11,378 nt of DNA from the NCBI GenBank assembly GCA_944326625.1, contig CALVER010000032.1, positions 1 to 11,378 on the forward strand, written 5' to 3'. Source of the stretch: Candidatus Gastranaerophilales bacterium (GTDB taxonomy: Bacteria > Cyanobacteriota > Vampirovibrionia > Gastranaerophilales > Gastranaerophilaceae). Positions within the stretch are counted from its first letter, which is position 1; the number at the start of each line of letters is the position of its first letter. This document shows positions 1 to 5,647 of the stretch, one piece after another. Both the position numbers and the translations under genes were made by a program. The notes beneath the pieces were generated by a model. The model was not told where the DNA came from and made no database searches. It was given only the letters and a program-made list of their open reading frames with translations.

Positions 1-36
1 TAAGACCTCTGCCAGTGTAAAACCTTTTTTATCCAT
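1..36 (-). CDS. Type IV prepilin-like protein, N-terminal fragment (gene runs off the left edge)
   Basis: Only the first 12 codons are present, reading MDKKGFTLAEVL on the minus strand. This is the classic class III (type IV pilin / type II pseudopilin) signal: a short basic leader (MDKKG), cleavage by prepilin peptidase after the Gly, then Phe+1 and Glu+5 of the mature protein. The start is supported by a strong ribosome binding site, CGGAGGAAGA, ending 4 nt before the ATG, and by a perfect consensus promoter further upstream (107-135). Family knowledge: such proteins are processed by PilD-like peptidase and assembled into pili or pseudopili, or remain in the membrane. Which pilin it is cannot be told from 12 residues. 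It is divergent from the HTH gene at 155, whose promoter overlaps its own, so co-regulation is likely (inference). Confidence 0.8.
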   Translation of the reverse strand, partial: MDKKGFTLAEVL

Positions 37-70
37 TTATTCTTCCTCCGGTTGATTTATTAAATTAGAT

Positions 71-102
71 TATATATAAATAGACTAATCTATTTATATA
101 TA
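71..102. repeat. 14-bp inverted repeat at the pilin transcription start
   Basis: Arms 71-84 and 89-102 are perfect complements around the 4-nt centre CTAA. The sequence is almost entirely A+T. It lies just downstream of the predicted pilin -10 box (107-112), so the pilin transcript would begin within or beside it. It could be an operator for a dimeric repressor or a 5'-terminal mRNA hairpin. No T-run follows in the pilin direction, so it is not a standard terminator. Confidence 0.7.
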
Positions 103-106
103 GTTT

Positions 107-135
107 ATTATAACGTTTTTTGCAGAGAGTGTCAA
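107..135 (-). promoter_or_regulatory. Consensus promoter of the prepilin gene
   Basis: On the minus strand TTGACA (135-130), a 17-bp spacer and TATAAT (112-107) match the sigma-70 consensus at every position. The predicted transcription start is about position 100, giving a 5' leader of roughly 64 nt. The -35 box lies inside the spacer of the divergent HTH promoter at 120-148, so the two promoters share DNA. Confidence 0.75.
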
Positions 136-148
136 GCTAAACTATAAT
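120..148 (+). promoter_or_regulatory. Promoter of the small HTH gene, overlapping the prepilin promoter
   Basis: TTGCAG (120-125), 17-bp spacer, TATAAT (143-148). The ATG at 155 follows the -10 box by 6 nt, which puts the expected transcription start at or within a base of the A of the start codon. Together with the lack of a ribosome binding site this predicts a leaderless mRNA. Confidence 0.65.
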
Positions 149-154
149 TAAAGA

Positions 155-379
155 ATGGTAATAAACGATTTTGATGATTTTCAGCTAGTGAAGTATCTAT
201 TAAACAAAGAATACATGCTGCAAAAGGACTTGTCGGACAAACTAAACGCAAGAACAGGCAAAACAACTAAGCCTGCGAATTTTTCCGCAAAATTAAAAAG
301 GCAATATTTAACTTATCGGGAATTACGCTACATATGCGACATTCTGGGGTATGATTTAATTATTCAAAAGCGTAATTAA
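155..379 (+). CDS. Small XRE/Cro-like helix-turn-helix DNA-binding protein
   Basis: A 74-aa protein with no other domain. The pattern LLNKEYMLQKDLSDKLN ... KPANFSAKLKR ... LRYICDILGYDLIIQK fits the four- to five-helix Cro/CI fold: HTH helix 2 at about residues 22-30, recognition helix at about 39-49, and a final helix plus short strand at 54-72. It resembles short XRE-type regulators whose recognition segment reads 'NFSxKLKR'. Relative to typical members, a short insertion (ARTGKTT, 32-38) lengthens the HTH turn. No Shine-Dalgarno sequence precedes the ATG, and the -10 box is 6 nt upstream, so translation is probably leaderless. The internal Met at residue 21 has no ribosome binding site and would remove helix 1. 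The gene shares promoter DNA with the divergent prepilin gene and probably regulates it and/or itself (inference). Confidence 0.75.
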   Translation: MVINDFDDFQLVKYLLNKEYMLQKDLSDKLNARTGKTTKPANFSAKLKRQYLTYRELRYICDILGYDLIIQKRN

Positions 380-401
380 GCTTTATAAACATTTAAGCCG
401 G

Positions 402-680
402 CTACATACCAAACAAATCAGCGTGAGAGCCTGTTGCTGTTGCGACAAGCAACAGCTCATCTTTTTCAATTCTGTAAATCAACAGCCAATCCGGCTCAAT
501 ATGACATTCTCTAAAATCTTTCCATTCTCCTTTAAGTTGATGATCTTTATTAAATTCCGGCAACGTTTCGCCTTTTGAAAGTCTATCAAGAATATCCACC
601 AGCAAATCAATATTTTTCCGGCGTTTTTTCATCAGCTTTACATCACGTTTCATCCTGCCGGTAAATACAATGTCATACAT
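402..680 (-). CDS. yafQ: YafQ/RelE-family mRNA interferase toxin
   Basis: A 92-aa protein of the usual length for YafQ toxins (type II toxin-antitoxin, ParE/RelE fold). Family knowledge: YafQ binds the ribosomal A site and cleaves mRNA within codons in a translation-dependent way. The residues known to matter in E. coli YafQ all have counterparts: H47, H60, D64, W65, H86 and F90, within HQLKGEWKDFRECHIEPDWLLIYR and GSHADLFGM. The toxin therefore looks catalytically intact. It begins 3 nt after the antitoxin stop codon, and its ribosome binding site (GAGGA) lies in the last antitoxin codons, so the pair is translationally linked. The start at 680 is the only one that fits. It converges on the HTH gene, with only 22 nt between the stop codons. 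Confidence 0.92.
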   Translation of the reverse strand: MYDIVFTGRMKRDVKLMKKRRKNIDLLVDILDRLSKGETLPEFNKDHQLKGEWKDFRECHIEPDWLLIYRIEKDELLLVATATGSHADLFGM

Positions 681-683
681 TAA

Positions 684-944
684 TTAATCCTCTAACATTG
701 CCTTAACAGCATCTTTTGCCGTTTTATAAGGTTTGCTCAAATTTTCTTTGTTCAAAGCATCATTCATAGCTTTTTTCAAAGAATAATCAGCACGTTTTAC
801 TTCAAAAGGCATACCGCCATTTGCAATAGCAATGGTTAAAAAAATCCTGACTGCGGTAGACGTATCAAGTCCCAAACTCGCAAAAAGCTCATCTGCGGCA
901 TTTTTCAAAACATCATCTACTCTTATTTGTATTGTTTTAGACAT
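684..944 (-). CDS. dinJ: DinJ/RelB-family antitoxin
   Basis: An 86-aa antitoxin that pairs with the toxin downstream. Residues 1-50 (MSKTIQIRVDD...GLDTSTAVRIFLTIAIANGGMPFEV) are the ribbon-helix-helix DNA-binding domain of the RelB/DinJ family: a beta strand TIQIRVDD, then two helices and the usual GG(M/L)PFE turn. The C-terminal part (KRADYSLKKAMNDALNKEN...MLED) would wrap and neutralise the toxin. An in-frame ATG exists at 971, but it lies inside the -10 box of the promoter and would be upstream of the transcript. The ATG at 944 has GAGGTG three bases upstream and is preferred. In this family the antitoxin and its complex with toxin repress their own promoter; the repeats around 957-1006 are suitable operator candidates. 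Confidence 0.92.
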   Translation of the reverse strand: MSKTIQIRVDDVLKNAADELFASLGLDTSTAVRIFLTIAIANGGMPFEVKRADYSLKKAMNDALNKENLSKPYKTAKDAVKAMLED

Positions 945-956
945 ATGCACCTCAAG

Positions 957-1006
957 TATTTGTATATACATTATAATACATTATAATATATTTGTCAATA
1001 CAAATA
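957..1006 (-). promoter_or_regulatory. Toxin-antitoxin promoter and candidate operator repeats
   Basis: The promoter is a perfect TTGACA (998-993), 17 bp, TATAAT (975-970), with a start near 963. Overlapping it are an inverted repeat with 7-bp arms TATTTGT/ACAAATA (989-995 and 1000-1006) on the -35 box, a perfect 10-bp palindrome TGTATATACA (961-970) at the start site, and two tandem copies of CATTATAATA (969-978 and 979-988). TATTTGT recurs at 957-963. The arrangement fits binding by several RHH dimers. Confidence 0.75.
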
Positions 1007-1040
1007 ACTACAATACGTTTAATATAGTTCTGACAATCTA

Positions 1041-1982
1041 TTATTCAACGCCGACAGGGGCAAGGGTTTCGAGGTATTTTACCGCATAAACCGCACCGAC
1101 AGCGCCGTCTGAGGCTGCAGTTATAACCTGACGCAAAGGAGTGTGTCTAACATCACCCACCGCGAAAACGCCGTCAACAGAGGTTTTCATGGTTTCGTCA
1201 GTCAGGATAAAACCGCCTTTGTCCTGCTCGATTTGGCCGTTAAAAAGTTCAATATTCGGAACCATGCCGATATACGGGAAAACGCCGTTCACTGCAAGTT
1301 CAGACCTTGAACCCGACTTAACGTTTTCAATAACGACCGTATTAACCAGATCTTCGCCCTTAATTTCTTTCACGACGCTATCCCAGACAAATTCGATTTT
1401 TTCATTTTTGAATGCGCGTTCCTGAACGATTTTGTCCGCTCTTAGGGCATCGCGTCTGTGGATTACATAAACCTTATCGGCAAATTTTGTCAAATACATT
1501 GCTTCTTCCACTGCTGCGTTACCGCCGCCCACGACAGCAACGATTTTATTTTTATAAAACGCGCCGTCACAAACCGCGCAATAGCTGACTCCGCGGCCGA
1601 CGAATTCTTTTTCGCCCGGAACACCCAATTTCATAGGCTGGGCGCCCGTTGCGATAATTACGGATTTTGCCCTGAATTCATATTCATTTGTCAGAATTAT
1701 TTTAGGATTAGAAATCAAATCAACGCGCTCGATTTCCTGCATCGGAAACTTTTCAACACCGAATTTATCGGCGTGTTCTTCAAACTTTTCCATCAAATCA
1801 AACCCGCCCACAGTGCCGAAACCGGGGTAATTTTCAAGCTCAAGGTAATTTGACGGCTGACCGCCCATCATGTTAATATCGACAATTGCGGTTGAAACAG
1901 CGCCGCGCGCCGCATAAATTCCTGCAGAAAAGCCTGCCGGACCGCCCCCTAATATTACCGTATCAAATTCTTTTACCTGCAT
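1041..1982 (-). CDS. trxB: Thioredoxin reductase (NADPH, FAD-dependent)
   Basis: A 313-aa low-molecular-weight thioredoxin reductase of standard bacterial length. It passes electrons from NADPH through FAD and an internal disulfide to thioredoxin in the cytoplasm. Motifs: FAD-binding GGGPAG at residues 12-17, redox-active CAVC at 135-138 followed by DG, second nucleotide-binding GGGNAA at 152-157, HRR at 175-177 (2'-phosphate recognition, so NADPH), and the C-terminal FAD motif VGDVR...RQVITAASDG with GD at 276-277. All catalytic features are present. It is the last gene of an operon after pgi and a small exported protein. Its ATG is 7 nt from the upstream stop codon with GAGGA as ribosome binding site. 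No terminator hairpin is visible between its stop and the antitoxin promoter, so some read-through into the toxin-antitoxin genes is possible. Confidence 0.97.
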   Translation of the reverse strand: MQVKEFDTVILGGGPAGFSAGIYAARGAVSTAIVDINMMGGQPSNYLELENYPGFGTVGGFDLMEKFEEHADKFGVEKFPMQEIERVDLISNPKIILTNEYEFRAKSVIIATGAQPMKLGVPGEKEFVGRGVSYCAVCDGAFYKNKIVAVVGGGNAAVEEAMYLTKFADKVYVIHRRDALRADKIVQERAFKNEKIEFVWDSVVKEIKGEDLVNTVVIENVKSGSRSELAVNGVFPYIGMVPNIELFNGQIEQDKGGFILTDETMKTSVDGVFAVGDVRHTPLRQVITAASDGAVGAVYAVKYLETLAPVGVE

Positions 1983-1989
1983 ACAATCC

Positions 1990-2505
1990 TCACTCTATAC
2001 TTGTACCTGCTATTTTTTCACCTTTAAGCGAATAAACCGCTTTTGCCGTTTTTATAACGGAATTATCGACATCGGAAAGAGTTTCGAGCACAAGAGTATT
2101 TGTACCCGAAAACTTATCGCCGGTCAATTTAATCTCAACTGTATCCGTCAAAATTTTTCCGTCATAATTGCCTTTTTTGGTAAATCTGATTGCATCATCG
2201 CCTACATAACTCAGGGTTATGGAAGCTGATGCGCCCGTAAAAGGGTTGCTGAGATTAATGACGCTGCCGGACTTTGATAAGTTCCAAATATCCGTATTTT
2301 CTTTCCTAAAATTTTTCGGACTGTTGGTTTCCGTCAAAACCGACTTAACCCGCCACGTTCCGTAAAAACTTTTCGGAAGCTGTTCCTGTAATGAAATTCC
2401 CGCCTTTAACACCTCTCCATTATACCCGTCACAGTTTCCGAAATTAACGGATAAAATAATTACAAAAAGCGGCAATATAAAAAGTTTTAAGATTTTACGA
2501 AACAT
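1990..2505 (-). CDS. Small exported protein of unknown function
   Basis: A 171-aa protein not recognised as a named family. Residues 1-25 form a signal peptide: basic start MFRKILK, hydrophobic core LFILPLFVIILSV, then NFGNC. The Cys at residue 25 is not in a canonical lipobox (Leu/Val at -3 and Gly/Ala at -1 are missing), so cleavage as an ordinary secretory protein is as likely as a lipoprotein. The mature part has a GTW motif (FYGTWRVKSV) followed by alternating polar/hydrophobic segments with many Gly, Thr and Ser, suggesting a small beta-barrel or lipocalin-like fold; this is inference from pattern only. Its start is 2 nt after the pgi stop codon with a weak GGGG ribosome binding site, so it depends on pgi translation. 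It lies in one operon with pgi and trxB. Confidence 0.8.
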   Translation of the reverse strand: MFRKILKLFILPLFVIILSVNFGNCDGYNGEVLKAGISLQEQLPKSFYGTWRVKSVLTETNSPKNFRKENTDIWNLSKSGSVINLSNPFTGASASITLSYVGDDAIRFTKKGNYDGKILTDTVEIKLTGDKFSGTNTLVLETLSDVDNSVIKTAKAVYSLKGEKIAGTSIE

Positions 2506-2507
2506 TA

Positions 2508-3896
2508 TTACCCCAGCGCCATTTTTTCGCGAAGAATACTTGCAGATTCTTCATAACCCACACGTCCCATAAGAGCATACGTATAATTTTTAGCCTGTTC
2601 AACCCCGGGCTGATCAAACGCATTAATGTTATACAAAGCGCCTGCGATTGCGGTTTGAATTTCAAACATATACAAAAGCTGACCGATATAATAGCCGTTG
2701 ATTTCAGGAAGTGTAATCGTGACCGTCGGCTTGTTATAATCCGTCAGAGTAACCCTTGTCGCATCAGCCTCCGCATTCAATAAATCGTTTATTGTTTTTC
2801 CGCCGAGATAACCTATTCCGGTGTATTCAAAAATTTTCGGGATTTCAAGGTTATTGTCAAACTTTTTAACCCTGATGAAATTAATAATTTTGTCATTAGG
2901 ACCTTCGTTATACAATTGGATTTGGGAATGCTGGTCGGTTGCACCGAGGGCTTTGACGGGAGTAGGTCCGATATGCACCGTGTCACCTTGAAGATTTTTT
3001 TCTTTTCCCAGAGATTCCGCCCACAATTGCGCATACCAGTCAGCAACATACCTTAAACGGCTTGAATACGGCATCATAACCGAAATATTTTTGCCTTTTT
3101 GGGTATCCATAAGAAAATGTATCAAGGCGTTTTGCGCTGCGATATTTTCGCGGATATCGGTATTTTTAAGGATTAAATCCATATCTTTGACGCCGTTAAT
3201 AATTTCGTCAATATCGAGCCCGACAAGGGCAAAAGGCAATAACCCGACTGCCGAAAACACGGAAAATCTTCCGCCGACATCATCGGGGATAATAAAAGTT
3301 TTGTACCCTTCCTGATCCGCGATTTGCTTAAGCACGCCGGTATTTTGGTCTGTAGTGGCGACGATATTTTTTCTGTAATCTACGCCGAGTTCTCTTTCCA
3401 GTCTGTCTTTTATAATCATAAACTGAGACATGGTTTCAGCCGTTGAGCCGGATTTTGTAATCACATTGACAAGAGTTTTAGACAAATCAAGAACATCTAG
3501 CATACCTTCAATAGTATCGGGGTCAATATTATCGAGGAAAAATATTCTCGGAAACCCATTGCGCTGTTCGGGAGAAAGCAAATTCCAGTAAGGTTTCAAA
3601 AGCGCCTCAGTCACCGCCATACCGCCGAGCGCGGAGCCGCCGATTCCGAGGACAAGAATATTTTCAAACCTGTTTTCAACAAGTGCGGCATATTCTTTCA
3701 CATACCAGACTGTTTCTTCGCTGTAACCCAAATTCATCCACCTGAGCCACTGGCCGGGTTTGTCTTTTCGTTTGTTCAAATCAAGAATAATATTTGCGAT
3801 TGTGTCTTTAAATTCGTCGAATTTTTGTTGAATATTCAGCCCGTTTTCTTCACCTATAAGCGAGGAATCGGCATATTTATAATTCAGCTCAATCAT
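2508..3896 (-). CDS. pgi: Glucose-6-phosphate isomerase
   Basis: Interconverts glucose-6-phosphate and fructose-6-phosphate in glycolysis and gluconeogenesis. The 462-aa length suits the shorter bacterial PGI type. Motifs by residue: GIGGS 84-88 and SGSTAET 149-155 (phosphate-binding SIS-domain loops), GGRFS 208-212 (PGI signature), QLWAESLGKE 290-299 with the catalytic Glu at about 294, His323 in DQHSQ, and the C-terminal signature FDQPGVEQAKNYTYAL with catalytic Lys436. The reading frame is open upstream to an ATG at 3935, but that codon precedes the promoter -10 box (3915-3920). The ATG at 3896 has AAGGGAG five bases upstream and begins MIELNY, so it is chosen. It is the first gene of an operon with an exported protein and trxB. 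Confidence 0.97.
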   Translation of the reverse strand: MIELNYKYADSSLIGEENGLNIQQKFDEFKDTIANIILDLNKRKDKPGQWLRWMNLGYSEETVWYVKEYAALVENRFENILVLGIGGSALGGMAVTEALLKPYWNLLSPEQRNGFPRIFFLDNIDPDTIEGMLDVLDLSKTLVNVITKSGSTAETMSQFMIIKDRLERELGVDYRKNIVATTDQNTGVLKQIADQEGYKTFIIPDDVGGRFSVFSAVGLLPFALVGLDIDEIINGVKDMDLILKNTDIRENIAAQNALIHFLMDTQKGKNISVMMPYSSRLRYVADWYAQLWAESLGKEKNLQGDTVHIGPTPVKALGATDQHSQIQLYNEGPNDKIINFIRVKKFDNNLEIPKIFEYTGIGYLGGKTINDLLNAEADATRVTLTDYNKPTVTITLPEINGYYIGQLLYMFEIQTAIAGALYNINAFDQPGVEQAKNYTYALMGRVGYEESASILREKMALG

Positions 3897-3914
3897 ACGT
3901 GCTCCCTTAATTTG

Positions 3915-3942
3915 ATTATACCCGCTCAAGGTCAAAATGCAA
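3915..3942 (-). promoter_or_regulatory. pgi: Promoter of the pgi operon
   Basis: On the minus strand TTGCAT (3942-3937), a 16-bp spacer and TATAAT (3920-3915). The predicted start is about 3908, just before the AAGGGAG ribosome binding site, giving a very short leader. It fixes the pgi start at 3896 rather than 3935. Confidence 0.6.
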
Positions 3943-3954
3943 GGGGACGATAAA

Positions 3955-4074
3955 GGGAATAAGGTAATAAGTGAATAAGGTAATAAGTGTTATATAAAAA
4001 GCAATCTTGGTAAATGCCACATAGATTAATCTATGATACAACTTATTCCCTTATTCCCCTATTTACCTATTCCC
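3955..4074 (-). repeat. Octamer-armed dispersed repeat element, copy A
   Basis: A 120-bp element whose reverse complement matches 9789-9909 (copy B) at about 85% by eye, with one indel. Read on the minus strand, the left arm is four 8-mers (GGGAATAG, GTAAATAG, GGGAATAA, GGGAATAA) and the right arm four 8-mers of complementary type (CTTATTAC, CTTATTCA, CTTATTAC, CTTATTCC), so the ends can pair into a long imperfect stem. The core holds a perfect 16-bp palindrome CATAGATTAATCTATG (4020-4035) and a segment, AAGATTGCTTTTTATATAAC, identical in copy B. It starts 7 nt after the stop codon of the second permease. No ORF lies in it. It could act as a 3'-end or processing element or be a non-autonomous mobile element. 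Confidence 0.85.
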
Positions 4075-4081
4075 TTCTATA

Positions 4082-5647
4082 CTACTTTTCCACCTTATCG
4101 AGTTTTGCGACTTTAGCTGAGCGCATAAGCCTTGTTTTTTCTTCAAGACGTTTTTGCTGATAGCCGTAAGTTGCGTAAATCAAAAGCCCGATTAGCATCC
4201 ACAACGGGAAATATAAAGACGATGTGGTCAAAAATTTCATGGAATAAAACATCAAACCGCCGCAGGTAACAATCCCGAGAATCGGAAATAACGGCGACAA
4301 AGGCACTTTAAAAGGTCTTGGGCGGTCCGGATCTGTTTTTCTCAAAATCAATACCGCAATACAGATTATGATAAATGACGTAAATGTACCGAAATTACAC
4401 AATTCCGCGGAAATACTCAAATCCATAAACAACGCGCAAATTATAACCACAATTCCGGAAATCCACGTCAAAACGTGCGGAGTTCTGTATTTTCTGTGAA
4501 TAAGACGCAAAGATTTTGGCAAAAATCTGTCCCTGCTCATTGCGTACAAAATTCTTGTAGTACCTAACTGGTAAATCAAAAGAACGGACGTCAAAGCACA
4601 CAACGCACCGACTGACAAAAGCCCCGCGAACCAGTCTTTGCCAATCATTCTCATAGCGTGCGCAATAGGCGCCTGAGTATCAATATGATGCAAAGGCACT
4701 GTTCCCGTCAAAACAAGCGCAACAAGCACATACAAAACAGTACAAAAAATTAATGTTCCCAAAATCGCAATCGGCAAATCTCTCTGCGGATTTTCGGTTT
4801 CTTCGGCGGTTGTTGAAATCGCGTCAAATCCGATATAAGCAAAGAAAATTAAAAACGCGCCCATAAAAATTCCCTCAAACCCGTTCGGGGCAAAAGGCGT
4901 CCAGTTTTCCGGCTTCACATAAAAAGCTCCGACCACAATAAATGACGTAATCATAAACATATTAATTCCGACCATAATACTTGCCACGCGGGTTGATTCC
5001 TTAACCCCTCTGATTAAGAGCAGAGTTAAAACAAGCACGATAAATATAGCCGGAAGATTAATCGCCACGGGGATTTTATCGAAAATAAACGGCATCTGCG
5101 TATGCGGATCAAGCCCGTATTTGTCGCAGAATGCAAACATATAACGGTAATCGTTTCTGAGCCACAGCGGAAAATTCGTTACAAAATGCGGCAGAATATG
5201 CTTAAAACCTTTCAAAAACTGGGCAAAATACCCTGTCCACGCGCTTGCGACAGTAATATTACCGATAGCGTACTCCAGCATCAAAATCCAGCCGACCATC
5301 CACGCCATAAATTCGCCCATTGTAGCATAAGTGTAGGTATAAGCACTTCCCGCAACAGGAATCATTGCGGCAATTTCGGAATAACATAACGCCGAAAACA
5401 CGCACGCAATAGCTGCCAATACCATAGAAATTATAATCGCGGGACCTGCACCGACACCTTCGGGACCGCCTTGAATAGCGCTTCCGATTATCGTAAAAAT
5501 TCCCGTACCGACAACAGCGCCGATACCGATTACAATAAGGTCAAAAACGTTCAAAGTTTTTTTCAGCTCCGACTTTTTGCTTACAGCAATCAATTCATCG
5601 GGGCTTTTTTTAATTAACATGTTTGATAAAATTGTTTTAAATGCCAT
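4082..5647 (-). CDS. APC-superfamily amino-acid permease (YfnA/CAT type), second of a tandem pair
   Basis: A 521-aa polytopic inner-membrane protein, likely a proton- or cation-coupled amino-acid importer of the APC superfamily, closest in pattern to the cationic amino acid transporter/YfnA group. The first helix carries the substrate-binding motif GIGAVVGTGIF (41-51). PVAGSAYTYTYATMGEF (97-113) and the FFAYIGFDA segment (268-276) followed by TAEETENP are typical of this group. About 12 or more hydrophobic segments follow a 34-residue cytoplasmic N-terminus, and the C-terminal tail is basic and charged. Substrate cannot be assigned. Its ATG overlaps the stop codon of the upstream paralogue by 1 nt (TAATG), so the two are translationally coupled and probably made in similar amounts. 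It differs from its partner mainly in the loop near residues 150-190 and that near 310-325. Confidence 0.93.
   Translation of the reverse strand: MAFKTILSNMLIKKSPDELIAVSKKSELKKTLNVFDLIVIGIGAVVGTGIFTIIGSAIQGGPEGVGAGPAIIISMVLAAIACVFSALCYSEIAAMIPVAGSAYTYTYATMGEFMAWMVGWILMLEYAIGNITVASAWTGYFAQFLKGFKHILPHFVTNFPLWLRNDYRYMFAFCDKYGLDPHTQMPFIFDKIPVAINLPAIFIVLVLTLLLIRGVKESTRVASIMVGINMFMITSFIVVGAFYVKPENWTPFAPNGFEGIFMGAFLIFFAYIGFDAISTTAEETENPQRDLPIAILGTLIFCTVLYVLVALVLTGTVPLHHIDTQAPIAHAMRMIGKDWFAGLLSVGALCALTSVLLIYQLGTTRILYAMSRDRFLPKSLRLIHRKYRTPHVLTWISGIVVIICALFMDLSISAELCNFGTFTSFIIICIAVLILRKTDPDRPRPFKVPLSPLFPILGIVTCGGLMFYSMKFLTTSSLYFPLWMLIGLLIYATYGYQQKRLEEKTRLMRSAKVAKLDKVEK

Noticed and set aside
380..401. 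AGCCGGCT and AAGCTT near the convergent stops as a bidirectional terminator
   Set aside because: The 8-bp palindrome is loop-less and has no T-run; the surrounding pairs are too weak for a stable stem.
971..971. Antitoxin start at the upstream ATG (95-aa form)
   Set aside because: The codon overlaps the -10 box of a perfect promoter, so it would not be transcribed from that promoter. The ATG at 944 has its own ribosome binding site.
832..1089. Open frame on the plus strand across the antitoxin and its promoter
   Set aside because: It runs antisense over the antitoxin gene, its promoter and the end of trxB, with no ribosome binding site and a composition typical of a shadow frame.
3955..4074. 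Insertion sequence or transposon end
   Set aside because: No transposase frame, no clear target duplication and arms made of degenerate octamers. Kept as a dispersed repeat only.
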